DNA of 63,305 nucleotides from Gemmatales bacterium (GCA_025060195.1 JANXCQ010000025.1:1-63305), one strand, 5' to 3'. Shown: positions 9,735-19,710, numbered from the stretch's first letter. Made by a program: numbers and translations. The notes: generated by a model not told the origin, from the sequence alone.

Positions 9735-12671
9735 CTAACCAGCGGTTGCCGTCGCAGTCGCCGCCTCGCCTGCTCCGCTGGGCATCGATACTAGACGAGC
9801 CGCAGGCGGCGGCAGCAACCCTTTTTCTCCCATAGGCACGTGATGACTGAAGAGCATTGCGAGGAAATGTTCCAGCGCCAGTAATGCGAGTAAGACCAGG
9901 AGCACCCACGAATAATCCGACCAGGATTTGGTACGTAAGTATTCCTGCGGTGGGGGTGCGGCTTCGGTCAGGAGGGGGGCGCGGCTGACAATTTGCTGTG
10001 CCTCCTGGAACGCTAAGCGAGTTTCGCCTTCAATGAGGGCCCGCAGCCATTGTTGCTGAAAGTCGGCCTCGGCCACACGGCGCAGGTCGCCCTCTTCGCG
10101 GCAATCGGGATTGAACACAAGGATACGCGACTCAGGATCTCCCTTAGGCGTGATACCTTCCCCAGGTTCGTTGAGCCGCAAGATGTAAAATCCTGCTTGT
10201 TGTGGATGCAAACGAAAGACCACTTCCTGACCTGACTCAGTTCCCGCAACCGCACCCAGGGCCTGCGCTTCCTCGCGCGATTTTCCCTCGGGCCAGTAGT
10301 AAAGTTGCAGACGGGGAGCGTATTGTTCCTTATCGAAACGCACTTCCACGGTAGAGGCCAACAAAAGGCTGGTTTCGATTTCGCGCGCCTTGCGACTCTC
10401 GCCGGCGAGGTAACTTTGCAAGAATACAATCATGGGCACATAGCTAAAGAACATTTCGTTGCCCCAGTTGTTCCAGGAATAGTTCCTTCCTGGGATGGGA
10501 CTGGGATTGGCTGATGTCAGGAAAACGACCACGGTGCCCCGGCGCCCACCAGTCCCGACCTTGCTTTCTAATACCAGCGGATCACCTTCCAACAGGCGTT
10601 GTTGGAAACGTTCCAGGCGTTGCCGCAGCTCTTTCCGATCCGGACGCTTCCAATATTCTGTCAACTGTTGATCAGTAAGTAACCCAGCGATGGCATCCAA
10701 GAGCGGCCCTTTACGACTGCGCTTGAGTTCGGCATCAGCTACCCAGTTCAACATGCGCTGAGCATAGCTGGCTAAAATCACCCGTTGCGGCGAAGTATCC
10801 TGGTTGAGCAGTTGGACGATTTCGACCGTCTCCAAGCGGAAGTTGGTCAGTGGTTCGCGGTTGGTCAGTTGCACCAGGACTTGAACGTCCGCAGGTGGTC
10901 GCCAAGCAGGATCCACCTTGTAATAACGGTTGATCTGCAGGAAACGAGCAAATTCCTCGAGCATCTCGCGGGGGAAGTTGAAGGCGGGATGCCCAGTTTG
11001 CAGCACTCGTATCTTTGGGGCCATGTCGTCCAGATCAGGAGGTTCATCCACGAAGGTCAGGTTACTGTTAGGCACAGGCCGCAATGCTAACGGTGCGGGG
11101 AAGATGCCCTGGCCGTTGCGGTAAAGGAACCGATTGTACAAGTCCACGTTCACCCGTTCGCCCAGGAAGAAGACGACGCTCCCGCCACGCCGTACATAGT
11201 TTTCCAGCGCCTTCAGACTGTCCTCATCCAAATCAGAGGGGCCAGTTCCTACCCCGGGCACGTTGAGCAAATAAATCACGGGATAATCATCGAGCTTGCG
11301 GTTTTTCAATTCGTTCGGCCGGCACCGTTCGGGACGCCAACCAAGTCGGCGCGTGCCGCCCAGTACGCTGGCGATGTATTCGCTGGGTGGCTTCGGGCTG
11401 TCGAGCATATGGTCGGGGTCAACCAGTAAAACGGGCAAATCACGTCGCAGTTCCACGTACACGTGACGAATGTTATCGGCGGGTAAATGATCGGGTTGTT
11501 GGCCGTCTTCCACATACACAGTGATTTGCTTAGGCCCTGGGCTATCCGTTTCGTAAAAACGCATATCCAAGCGGATTGTCCGCTCTTCGTAACTGCCGAT
11601 ACGGTCTATGATCCGCGCGAACTCATTCTTTTCCACGCCGTCCACGCGCACGCCCACGCGCAAGCCCTGGCGCTCATTCGCACTGAAATTGCGCACCGTA
11701 ATTTCCAGATCGAAGGGGACTCCCGGGGCCACCACTTGAACGGGCACTGCACTGGCGGCAGTTCCCTCTTCCCGGCGTTGCTGGGCTCGTGCTGCCACAT
11801 GGATGATTGACAGGTTGCTATGGCTGGTCGGTCGCTCTTGAGGGTTATCCTGGGTGCGCGTCGGCGCGGAGACGTCATACAAGCGAATTTGCACATCCTG
11901 GCTCCGCGCCCAGTCGCCCAACTGGGCCAACACGGGACGGAAACTTTCCTGATTCCAGTCCCGTTCGCGAAAATCGCTTACTAAGTGCAAATAACGGTGG
12001 CCACGTTTGATCTTGCCCAGGTAAGCCGATAAGCCCGTAGTCTGCTCGGAGCCTCGAAACAACGTTAACCAATCCTTGGGCCCCAGGCGGAGCGATGTGG
12101 GCGCGGTCGCTTCCAGACGCGCCACGAAACGCGAAACTTCCTCCTGGGTAAGCAATTGGCCTGGTGGAGCATCGCCAAGTTGCGCGTATGGTGGACCAAA
12201 TTCAGGCGTTGCAGGCTGGGAGAGGCGGAAAAAGGTCAGATAGTGCGCTCCGGGCACATCGAGATAATCTTGCACCAGCTTCGCAATCAGCGCGGTAGCC
12301 CGGCGATATGCTGTTGGGCCATTCGGTTGTCTGGCATCCTCCAAATCCTGCATGCTGAGGCTGTCGTCCAGGACGATGAAATGATAATGAGGCATTTCCT
12401 GCCGTCGTGCTTGGGCTGCTTCTCCCATCCACCACGTCGGACGCACCACCAGGGCGACGAGGGCTAATACGATCACGCACCGCAGCATGAGTAGGATCAG
12501 CTGCTCAATCAGGATGCGCCGACGATTGCGTTGCTGCGACTTGAGCAAAAACTCCATAGCCGCCCATGCCAGACGGCGGAAACGCATACGGTTGATCAGG
12601 TGAATAATGATCGGCGAGGCGACCGCCGTCGCTCCCCACCAATAGGCTGGGTTAATGGCCTGTTCCCACAT
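9735..12671 (-). CDS. BatA-type N-terminal domain plus vWA-like membrane protein
   Basis: About 978 residues. The first 90 residues (hydrophobic SPIIIHLINRMRFRR, then FLLKSQQRNRRRILIEQLILL) are the characteristic BatA/aerotolerance N-terminal region with two membrane helices. A vWA-like domain follows with DDSLSM as its DxSxS MIDAS motif near residue 107. Further on, YPVIYLLNVPG and RRGGSVVFFLG suggest a GATase-like fold used as a binding module. A C-terminal helix near residue 930 (YSWVLLVLLALLALEHFL) anchors the tail. Stop codon and the next start are 6 bases apart. Together with the neighbouring DUF58 and MoxR genes it forms the standard planctomycete version of this operon. The ATG at 12671 has only a distant GGGAG, so the start is moderately sure. 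Confidence 0.82.
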   Translation of the reverse strand: MWEQAINPAYWWGATAVASPIIIHLINRMRFRRLAWAAMEFLLKSQQRNRRRILIEQLILLMLRCVIVLALVALVVRPTWWMGEAAQARRQEMPHYHFIVLDDSLSMQDLEDARQPNGPTAYRRATALIAKLVQDYLDVPGAHYLTFFRLSQPATPEFGPPYAQLGDAPPGQLLTQEEVSRFVARLEATAPTSLRLGPKDWLTLFRGSEQTTGLSAYLGKIKRGHRYLHLVSDFRERDWNQESFRPVLAQLGDWARSQDVQIRLYDVSAPTRTQDNPQERPTSHSNLSIIHVAARAQQRREEGTAASAVPVQVVAPGVPFDLEITVRNFSANERQGLRVGVRVDGVEKNEFARIIDRIGSYEERTIRLDMRFYETDSPGPKQITVYVEDGQQPDHLPADNIRHVYVELRRDLPVLLVDPDHMLDSPKPPSEYIASVLGGTRRLGWRPERCRPNELKNRKLDDYPVIYLLNVPGVGTGPSDLDEDSLKALENYVRRGGSVVFFLGERVNVDLYNRFLYRNGQGIFPAPLALRPVPNSNLTFVDEPPDLDDMAPKIRVLQTGHPAFNFPREMLEEFARFLQINRYYKVDPAWRPPADVQVLVQLTNREPLTNFRLETVEIVQLLNQDTSPQRVILASYAQRMLNWVADAELKRSRKGPLLDAIAGLLTDQQLTEYWKRPDRKELRQRLERFQQRLLEGDPLVLESKVGTGGRRGTVVVFLTSANPSPIPGRNYSWNNWGNEMFFSYVPMIVFLQSYLAGESRKAREIETSLLLASTVEVRFDKEQYAPRLQLYYWPEGKSREEAQALGAVAGTESGQEVVFRLHPQQAGFYILRLNEPGEGITPKGDPESRILVFNPDCREEGDLRRVAEADFQQQWLRALIEGETRLAFQEAQQIVSRAPLLTEAAPPPQEYLRTKSWSDYSWVLLVLLALLALEHFLAMLFSHHVPMGEKGLLPPPAARLVSMPSGAGEAATATATAG

Positions 12672-12725
12672 GGTTAGTTCGTCGGTCTCCCACCAAAGTT
12701 GGTCCGGGTTGTTTAGGTCAGGATT

Positions 12726-13646
12726 TTAGACACGGCGCTGCTTGACATTGGCTTTCATGCGCATGCGCGTGTGCAGGAACTTGGCCAGGACAGCGTCCAC
12801 ATAGTCGCTCGTCTTGACCAGCATGTAATCAATGCCACGCCGGGTGCAACCGCGTCGTACTTCCAATAAATACTCGTTCAGAGCTTCCAAGTAGCCGTCC
12901 CGCAGCGCGCGAGGGTCGCAGATTAGGTGTGGTTGCTCCTCCATGCCTTCGAAGCGGGTCGTCCCTGAAAACGGAAAAATCAGTTCGTCATCGTCGAGGA
13001 CATGGAATATCAAAATGTCGTGCTGGCGATGAATGAGCATCTCCAGCCCGCGGAACAACGGTGGCCTGTCAACCAACAGGTCAGAGATGAGCACTACCAG
13101 GCCACGTGTCGTCATCGTTTCGGCGACACGTCGCAGTATGCCTTCGATATCGGTCTTCTGACGGGGTCGGCTCACATCCATGGCAATCAACAGGCGATCC
13201 AACTGCCCTTGCTGACTGCGCGGCGGGATAATTTCTCGTACGCCCTGATCAAAAGTAACCAGTCCCACGGCGTCCTGCTGCCGCAGCACCAGATAGGCTA
13301 GGCACGCCGCGATGGTGCAGGCGTATTCATACTTGTTCATCGCGCCCCGGCCGTAGCGCATAGATTCGCTGACATCCAGCACTAAGTTACAACGCAGGTT
13401 AGTTTCTTCTTCGTACTGTTTGATGTAAAAACGGTCAGTGCGCGACCAGACTTTCCAATCGAGTCGGCGAATATCATCGCCTGGAACGTATTCCCGGTGC
13501 TGTACGAATTCCACGCTTTGGCCATAGAACGGGCTTCGGTGCCGACCGGAAATAAAACCCTCTACTACCTGCCGCGCTCGCAGGTCAAGTCGGCGGATTC
13601 GAGCAATGGCTTTCGGATGCAGAAATCGCCGGGGATCGTCGGACAT
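12726..13646 (-). CDS. DUF58 domain protein of the MoxR operon
   Basis: About 306 residues from ATG 13646; a longer frame reaches 13718 but family similarity begins at MSDDPRRFLHP. Conserved DUF58 features are REYVPGDDIRRLDWKVWSRT near residue 52 and YIKQYEEE, followed by a vWA-like fold with a DVSESM MIDAS motif near residue 90 and VVLISDLLVD near 170. There is no membrane segment, so it is cytoplasmic. Members of this family sit with MoxR ATPases and BatA-like vWA proteins, where they are proposed to be chaperone partners. It lies about 107 bases after moxR and 54 bases before the BatA gene. Confidence 0.88.
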   Translation of the reverse strand: MSDDPRRFLHPKAIARIRRLDLRARQVVEGFISGRHRSPFYGQSVEFVQHREYVPGDDIRRLDWKVWSRTDRFYIKQYEEETNLRCNLVLDVSESMRYGRGAMNKYEYACTIAACLAYLVLRQQDAVGLVTFDQGVREIIPPRSQQGQLDRLLIAMDVSRPRQKTDIEGILRRVAETMTTRGLVVLISDLLVDRPPLFRGLEMLIHRQHDILIFHVLDDDELIFPFSGTTRFEGMEEQPHLICDPRALRDGYLEALNEYLLEVRRGCTRRGIDYMLVKTSDYVDAVLAKFLHTRMRMKANVKQRRV

Positions 13647-13753
13647 GGGTAAAGACTTTCTTAATGGGGTCTTGACGAAGCTCGAGCTAATCGGCTCCGA
13701 CCTCGAGATTTGCAGCATAAACTGCTATCCGCGGCTTTGAATCGAGGCCCCGC

Positions 13754-14830
13754 CTATGCGGCAAAGATTTTCTGGAAACGGGGATCCTGAGTCAGTTCGT
13801 TCTCCCGAGTCGGAGTAATTTTCAGCAGGCGTTCAATCACGGTATCGGGAGTAACCCCTTCCGAAGCGGCAGTGAAGTTGGTCACCAGCCTATGTCTTAA
13901 CACCGGCTTAGCCAGAGCCTGAATATCTTCCACCTGGACGTGGCCCCGTCCGTAGAGTAAAGCGCGCGCTTTAGCGCCCAGGATGAGATACTGAACCGCT
14001 CGAGGACCTGCTCCCCAAGAGAGCCATTCTTGCACGAAATCGGGAACGCCAGGCTCGCCCACCCGCGTTTGCCGCACCAGCGCCAACGTATAGTTGATCA
14101 CGTGGTCTGACACGGGCACGCGCCGAACCAGTTGTTGCAATTCCAAAATTTGCGGACCGTCTAGCACAGGAGTCAGTTCCTCCTGCATGAGCGCCGTAGT
14201 TCGCCGGGCTATCTCAAACTCTTCGCGATAGCTCGGATAACGCACGAAGACCTTAAACATAAAGCGGTCTTGCTGCGCTTCTGGCAAAGGATAAGTACCT
14301 TCCTGCTCGATGGGATTCTGAGTGGCTAACACGAAAAACGGATCCGGCAGCTTATGGCGCACCCGTCCGACCGTGACCTGTCGTTCCTGCATCGCTTCGA
14401 GCAAGGCCGCCTGGGTCTTCGGCGGTGTGCGGTTAATCTCATCGGCCAAGATAACGTTCGCGAACAACGGCCCAGGCAGGAAACGAAACTCCCGCTGGCC
14501 CGTCGTGCGGTTTTCCTCGATCACCTCCGTGCCTGTGATGTCCGAGGGCATCAGGTCGGGCGTGAACTGAATACGGCTGAACTCCAGGTTCAGGCATTTG
14601 GACAAGGTGCTGATCATCAACGTCTTAGCTAAGCCGGGCACCCCTTCCAGGATACAGTGCCCTCGACTGAACAAAGCGATGAGCAGTTGTTCGATGACTT
14701 GGTCTTGGCCCACAATGACGCGCGCCATCTGACGCTTGAGTTCGTCGTAGGCATCGCGGACTTTTCGCACGACCGCCAAGTCGGCCTGCTGCAGTTCCAC
14801 CTCGGCGTGGGACACCAGTTGTTGACTCAT
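13754..14830 (-). CDS. MoxR family AAA+ ATPase
   Basis: 358 residues, a normal length for MoxR. Walker A is GVPGLAKT near residue 60 and Walker B is [22 protein letters not shown] near 125, the typical MoxR form; sensor 1 (FVLATQNP) and the lid region with [15 protein letters not shown] follow. MoxR proteins are cytoplasmic hexameric ATPases that remodel or insert cofactors into partners, usually vWA proteins coded downstream, which matches the four genes that follow. It is the first gene of the leftward operon, so the operon promoter should lie in 14831-14920 or further upstream. Confidence 0.93.
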   Translation of the reverse strand: MSQQLVSHAEVELQQADLAVVRKVRDAYDELKRQMARVIVGQDQVIEQLLIALFSRGHCILEGVPGLAKTLMISTLSKCLNLEFSRIQFTPDLMPSDITGTEVIEENRTTGQREFRFLPGPLFANVILADEINRTPPKTQAALLEAMQERQVTVGRVRHKLPDPFFVLATQNPIEQEGTYPLPEAQQDRFMFKVFVRYPSYREEFEIARRTTALMQEELTPVLDGPQILELQQLVRRVPVSDHVINYTLALVRQTRVGEPGVPDFVQEWLSWGAGPRAVQYLILGAKARALLYGRGHVQVEDIQALAKPVLRHRLVTNFTAASEGVTPDTVIERLLKITPTRENELTQDPRFQKIFAA

Positions 14831-14920
14831 GACTTCAGTTCCTCAGCTGGGTTGCGTGCCTCGTTGTGCTCCACAGCAGCCCCTTTCGCCAAGCTATGGG
14901 ACGTCTGAGGCTAATCTAGC

Positions 14921-16111
14921 TCATCGTTGAAAGATAGGAAGCATAGCCTTGTCTAATTGCAGGATGATCAGATGTAACGCAGTCGTGAAAACCGGACCGA
15001 CCCCACTGCCCGTCCAACTACCGTTGGCAGACTGTCGGCTCTTGAGATAATCAAAGACAATTTCGCGGTAGCGGCTCCACTTCAGCAACAAACGTTGTGA
15101 GGGGTCCCGTCGTTCGGCCTCGGCCAAGTCGGGACGGAGCTTCGCATGGCGGTCTTCGCCCAGCACGTACAACACCTGGGCGTAGTAAAAGTGGGTGTAC
15201 TCCCAGTGGCCGAAACTGTCGCGGCCTGTGCGGTCAATGGGAATATGCCGCATGCAATAATTCAACCACATGATGGCCAATTCGTTTTCGTACTCTCCCG
15301 CACTGAACATACAAGCGATGCCAGCCGCGGTCAGAGGCGGACGCACATTGCCTCCACCGTGACGCAAACTATACAAGACACCCGCTTCCCGCTTCCTGGG
15401 GTCAGGATCGTGCCGAACAATCTGCGTGCTCTTGCGCAAGTAATCTTTGGCCTTGTCAATAGTTTCCTTCGGCACCGGGATCCCGGCATCGCGTGCCGCC
15501 CGCAGCGCCTGGAGCTGCGTGATGGTTACCGAACCCTCATCGAAGTCTTGCCCATCGGCCGCGGAAACGTAACCCCAACCCCCCAGGCGCGTTTGTGCCC
15601 GCGCTGAGAACTCGACAGCACGTTCCAAAACCCGACGCAAATGCTCTCGGCGACGCGGGTCATTCTCCTCCCCCAACACTTGCGACAGGAACGTCATCGC
15701 GTAACCGTGTCCATACATGTAGCGATGCCGCTCCTCCATACTCTGGTTCACGCCCCCAATTAGGCCGTTTGGTTGTGTGCGACTCAGCAACCACTCCACC
15801 GCGTCTTCGATATTCTTACTATATCGTCCCTGAGTCGGCGTACTGCCCTCGCAAAGCAAGGCTAGCCCCGCTAAACTGGTCATGGCTACGGGATAGTTTC
15901 CCGCATTGGCCTCCCAATGGCCATCGCGGGCTTGCGCCCTAGCTAACCATTGCAAACCGCGCTCGATGCAATCCTGATACCGCGCCAAAAAACGCAATGC
16001 GTCTGGATCATCGGCGGCTTGCGTTCGCGGTTGCTTTCCCGTCAAGCCAGAGGAGGAAATGGCCGCCACCGTCGCAGCTGCCCGGGTTAGAAACTGCCTT
16101 CTATTCCACAT
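14921..16111 (-). CDS. Tat-exported prenyltransferase/squalene-oxidase-repeat protein, copy 1
   Basis: 396 residues. A twin-arginine signal (RRQFLTRAAATVAAISSSG) opens the protein, so folded export is likely. The mature part is an alpha/alpha toroid of prenyltransferase/squalene-cyclase-type repeats: the tracts LARAQARDGHWE, LAGLALLCEGSTPTQG, LGGWGYVSAADG and RQSANGSWTG each carry the repeated DG.W or G.W signature. I see neither the DxDD cyclisation acid motif nor the zinc ligands of protein prenyltransferases, so enzymatic activity is doubtful; such proteins are common in planctomycetes with unknown role. The next gene upstream is a close paralogue, and long identical blocks between them show recent tandem duplication. 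Confidence 0.82.
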   Translation of the reverse strand: MWNRRQFLTRAAATVAAISSSGLTGKQPRTQAADDPDALRFLARYQDCIERGLQWLARAQARDGHWEANAGNYPVAMTSLAGLALLCEGSTPTQGRYSKNIEDAVEWLLSRTQPNGLIGGVNQSMEERHRYMYGHGYAMTFLSQVLGEENDPRRREHLRRVLERAVEFSARAQTRLGGWGYVSAADGQDFDEGSVTITQLQALRAARDAGIPVPKETIDKAKDYLRKSTQIVRHDPDPRKREAGVLYSLRHGGGNVRPPLTAAGIACMFSAGEYENELAIMWLNYCMRHIPIDRTGRDSFGHWEYTHFYYAQVLYVLGEDRHAKLRPDLAEAERRDPSQRLLLKWSRYREIVFDYLKSRQSANGSWTGSGVGPVFTTALHLIILQLDKAMLPIFQR

Positions 16112-16552
16112 TTTTCCTCCCTCGCAGTCATGCTAAAGTAGTACGTATAAGTCGTAATTAGCCCCGTGAAAGCTGGCCTCTGGCGAAGAGGTTGGCTTCG
16201 CGGTTACTGCCGAAACTCCCGATGTTTCGCATGAGCTTATCAAATTGTACGCCTCACCGTTTTATTTGACCTTGTTTTTCCAAATTGTGCGCATCGCAAT
16301 CTTGTTCACCAAGGGTGACTCGCGCGCCCTTCGCGGACCATGCTTTGAAAGACAACCTTAGGCCGCGTTAGCGCCGCAGCTTATCTTCTCCTATCTGACG
16401 AACTTCGGGGCAATCTCCAACAGGCCATCCTGATGGTGCAAAACGCTTACGTTTCGTGCTTCAGAGGCCCCGCACTAATCCGCTAGACGTGCTCTGCGAA
16501 TAGTCAGGTAACAGCCGATCTGGCTAGCGCAGAATGGTCCGGGGCCTGGAAC
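16112..16552. other. Intergenic between the two paralogues; holds a spaced 12-nt repeat
   Basis: This 441-bp gap should hold the promoter of copy 1. A 12-nt direct repeat is present: CAAATTGTACGC at 16241-16252 and CAAATTGTGCGC at 16281-16292, exactly 40 bases apart and 130-180 bases upstream of the start codon. The spacing, close to four helical turns, would suit a paired operator, but a regulator is not known. No ORF is convincing. Confidence 0.4.
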
Positions 16553-17749
16553 TCACCTCTGGAAAATCGGCAATACCGCCTTATCCAGCTGGAGTATGAT
16601 GGAGTAAATAGACGTAGCAAATACGGGCCCCACGCCCCAACTTCCTGATCCCGATAAACTGCCATCGGGTGCCTGGCGCCGCTTAATGGCTTCGAACATC
16701 ACCTCGCGGTATCGGCTCCATTTCAGTAATAGCCGCCGTGTCGGATCCTGACGCTCCAATTCAGCTAGGTCAGGACGCATCTTAGCATGGCGATCTTCGC
16801 CCAACACGTAAATCACCTGGGCGTAATAAAAGTGGGTATACTCATCGTGGCCAAAACGTTCATGAGGAGCGCGGCCCACCGGAATGGTTCGCATACAAAA
16901 GTTGAGCCATTGAATCGCCAATTCGTTTTCATACTCTCCCGCACTGAACATACAAGCAATGCCTGCCGCGGTCAGCGCCGGGCGAGGATCAGTGCCGCCG
17001 GAAGACAAGCTATAGGTCACCCCAGCTTCCCGTTTACGCGGATCAGGATCGTGGCGCACAATCCGCGTGCTCTTCCGCAGGTAATCTTTGGCCTTGTCAA
17101 TCGTTTCCTTCGGCACGGGAATACCCGCATCCCGAGCCGCCCGCAGCGCCTGCAATTGCGTGATGGTCACTGAGCCTTCGTCGAAGCCGCGTCCGTCGGC
17201 AGCCGACACATAGCCCCAGCCCCCTAATCGTGTCTGTGCGCGTGCCGAAAACTCGACGGCTCGCTCTAACACACGTCGCAGCTGTTCTCGCCGCCGCGGA
17301 TGGTTCTCCTCGCCGAAGACCTGCGACAAGAACGTCAAAGCGAATCCGTGGCCATACATGTAACGCTCGCGTTCCATGGGAATCCGCAGGTCGGCAATCA
17401 AGCCATTAGGCTGAATACGACTCAACAACCATTCGACCGCATTCTCAATATTGCGGCTAAAGCGCCCCTGAGTTGGTGTACTTCCCTCACATAGTAGCGC
17501 TAAGCCTGCCAAGCCCGTCATCGGGACAGCATATGCGCCGCCTTGCTCTTCCCAGTGGCCGTCCCGCGCTTGCATACGCGCTAACCACTGCAAGGCGCGG
17601 TCGGTACACTCCTGGTAGCGTGCGAGGAACTTGAGTGCCTCGGGATCATCCGCCGCCTGGAGCTGATCACGCCGCAACCGTGGCGAGCCGAGCGCTAGAC
17701 TTGCCGCAGTAGCAGCCGACTTAGCTAAAAATTGCCGTCGCGTCCACAT
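16553..17749 (-). CDS. Tat-exported prenyltransferase/squalene-oxidase-repeat protein, copy 2
   Basis: The ATG at 17749 is chosen because GGGAGTGG lies 5 bases upstream and the protein then begins directly with the Tat motif (MWTRRQFLAKSAATAAS); a longer frame to 17806 adds no family sequence. About 398 residues. It matches copy 1 almost end to end, with whole blocks unchanged around LGGWGYVSAADG and DYLRKST, while the N-terminal leader and the C-terminal segment (RRQAPDGSLSGSGSWG) differ. The fold is the same alpha/alpha toroid, exported and with no visible catalytic acid motif. Both genes point left and are separated by 441 bases, so they may be expressed separately. Confidence 0.82.
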   Translation of the reverse strand: MWTRRQFLAKSAATAASLALGSPRLRRDQLQAADDPEALKFLARYQECTDRALQWLARMQARDGHWEEQGGAYAVPMTGLAGLALLCEGSTPTQGRFSRNIENAVEWLLSRIQPNGLIADLRIPMERERYMYGHGFALTFLSQVFGEENHPRRREQLRRVLERAVEFSARAQTRLGGWGYVSAADGRGFDEGSVTITQLQALRAARDAGIPVPKETIDKAKDYLRKSTRIVRHDPDPRKREAGVTYSLSSGGTDPRPALTAAGIACMFSAGEYENELAIQWLNFCMRTIPVGRAPHERFGHDEYTHFYYAQVIYVLGEDRHAKMRPDLAELERQDPTRRLLLKWSRYREVMFEAIKRRQAPDGSLSGSGSWGVGPVFATSIYSIILQLDKAVLPIFQR

Positions 17750-18533
17750 GACCACCACTCCCGGAACTGCCAGCCGCTGACGTTCTACACCGGGCTCTTT
17801 AAGCAAGCGTCTTCACCCGCGCCTAATTTCACGCCACCTAATTATGTGACGTAGTGGATGCCATCCGCTCACTAGGGTCCGCTCGCGAATTGATTGCACT
17901 CGTCAATCTCGCATCATTACAAAAACGTCTCAACGTGTTCCTGGCGCTATTATCTGACGGATAATTTACAACTATAGTTGGTTCATGCTCACGCCGACCG
18001 CTTTCAGCACGACATCCCAAAGGCTGACCAATGCACCACTACCCTATTGCCCATGTTGATCTGTTAGCCTTTGCAAGGCGTGTCGGTGCCATCCGATGTA
18101 AGTAAATGATATTGCTACCTCAGGCTCACCATGTTCTAAGTTAGCCATAAAAGGTCTAGCCGAGCGTGTTGTTCCTACCTAGCCAGAAGCACAGTTCTGC
18201 GACGACTAAGCACAGGATCAACTGGCCAGGACGGGGCCGTCTTTAAGTTGCGAGGGTATATTGCGTAACCAAGAGTTTGGCCAATGCGCGGCCAGGATTC
18301 GGTCGCACACGCCAGCCGTTTGCAGAGCCGCCAAAGCCGCAGTAGCCGATGTGTTGCACCTATGAGGTGAGGGCAGAATCGCTCCGCGCGCACCTGATTT
18401 GGCATCGAGCGAATTTACGTTCTAGATTTGAACGCCAGCGCAGGCTACGTAAGCCGCAACTTACCGCAGTAGCAGGCCGAGGGGGTGCATCACCTGGTTG
18501 TGATCGCCCCAACCGGGACAAGTGAGGTGAGCC
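17750..18533. other. Divergent intergenic region, no gene seen
   Basis: About 780 bp separate the start of the leftward paralogue from the rightward REC-XRE gene. It must carry promoters for both. Short reading frames exist but none has a ribosome binding site or recognisable product. A GAGGTGAG box lies at the right edge just before the regulator gene. Confidence 0.4.
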
Positions 18534-19262
18534 GTGAATCAGACTCTCGACACCTTCGCAAGGGCCAAAACTATGCCTTCAGTCGCACGTCTTGCCAGTC
18601 CCACGCCGACGAAGACTGCGCCAACTAACGAAAATGCCTGGTTCTGTCCCCAGGAAGTCCGCATATTGGTGGCCGACGACGACCGCGCGATTGGTCAACT
18701 GATCCAACACAGCCTTTCCCGTCCAAACTTTCGTATTGAGTTATCGCACTCGGCTGACGAGGCCAAAGAAAAGCTTGCCAATTCCTCTTTTCACTTAATC
18801 ATCCTTGATTATGTCCTACCTGGTTGGCAAGCGAACGAGGCCTGGGAATATTTGCGCCAACACCAGCCAGACGCCTCAGTTATTGTTATCACCGGCTATC
18901 CCAGCTTAGAAGGCGTCGTCTCCTGCTTGCGTGCCCGAGTATATGATTATTTAACTAAGCCGTTCGAGATGCAGGATTTAGAAAAAGTCGTGCAACGCTG
19001 TTTACAAAGTAAGGGCCTGCTCCGCATGACGGAAAAGGCTTTATTAGAGCGCCTGGGGGCTTTCATCCGCGATCGGCGTAAAGCCTTGGGCTTAACGCTG
19101 GCCCAAATGTCGGAGCGCACGGGTGTGTCCCTCGGTTATCTCTCACAAATCGAATTGGGCAAGAACTCTGCCTCCATTGAAACCCTCTACCGCATCTGTC
19201 TAGGTTTCGGCATCCGCATGTCCGAGCTGTTCGCCGCCATTGACCGTCCCGATGAAAGTTAG
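18534..19262 (+). CDS. Response regulator receiver domain fused to an XRE-type helix-turn-helix
   Basis: Up to 242 residues from GTG 18534, directly preceded by AGTGAGGTGAGCC; ATG at 18573 is an alternative start. Residues about 43-160 are a REC domain: acidic pair DDD near 47, phosphoacceptor Asp in LIILDYVLPG near 93, Thr in VITGYP near 122 and Lys in LTKPFE near 144. Residues about 178-235 are a cro/cI-type HTH (RDRRKALGLTLAQMSERTGVS, then LSQIELGK). Phosphorylation by a sensor kinase presumably controls DNA binding. REC fused to an XRE HTH is much less common than REC with OmpR or NarL effectors. No kinase gene adjoins it, so it is an orphan. Confidence 0.88.
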   Translation: MNQTLDTFARAKTMPSVARLASPTPTKTAPTNENAWFCPQEVRILVADDDRAIGQLIQHSLSRPNFRIELSHSADEAKEKLANSSFHLIILDYVLPGWQANEAWEYLRQHQPDASVIVITGYPSLEGVVSCLRARVYDYLTKPFEMQDLEKVVQRCLQSKGLLRMTEKALLERLGAFIRDRRKALGLTLAQMSERTGVSLGYLSQIELGKNSASIETLYRICLGFGIRMSELFAAIDRPDES

Positions 19263-19330
19263 TCTCCTATCAACCTCGGTTTCGCAACTGAACACAGAAA
19301 GAAACAGATAAACTAAGGCCGTCTCGGTAA

Positions 19331-19710
19331 CTATATTTATTTACTTGCATATGAATTTAGCATAACAGAGATGGACTGCCCACAAGTGGCTTATCAGGGC
19401 GCGAGATTAGGTTAGTGTTTTGCGATATTATATCAGCGCTAATCTACACTATACGGGTTTGTTATACTAATAAAAAACTAATTGTAGATTTAGCACAGGA
19501 AGGGAGTGAGGTTCCAATAGAGCAACGCCGTTTTGCCTAACATACCTAAGTTACTTACAAGGGCATTTAGCGTGACAGGCATAGACTGCCCAAGACCGGC
19601 TTATGAGGTGGCGTAATTAGGTCGTTCCCGTGCGGCATTGTCTCAATGCAAATCTATGTGATTTGCCGTTTATTAGATAAGCAATAATCTAACCGCAGAC
19701 TACGTAGAGG
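19331..19710. repeat. Diverged direct repeat, two copies 210 bp apart
   Basis: Copy 1 is about 19331-19500 and copy 2 about 19541-19710. Aligned without gaps at an offset of 210, positions 19341-19410 and 19551-19620 agree at 51 of 70 bases by my count, with shared blocks GGACTGCC/AGACTGCC, GGCTTAT.AGG and ATTAGGT. Similarity continues more weakly to the right end. The inverted repeat AATCTACA/TGTAGATT of copy 1 is not kept as a complementary pair in copy 2, which argues against a conserved RNA fold. Confidence 0.6.

Noticed and set aside
19331..19710. Conserved RNA fold shared by both repeat copies
   Set aside because: The AATCTACA/TGTAGATT pair of copy 1 is not complementary in copy 2, so the stem is not conserved.
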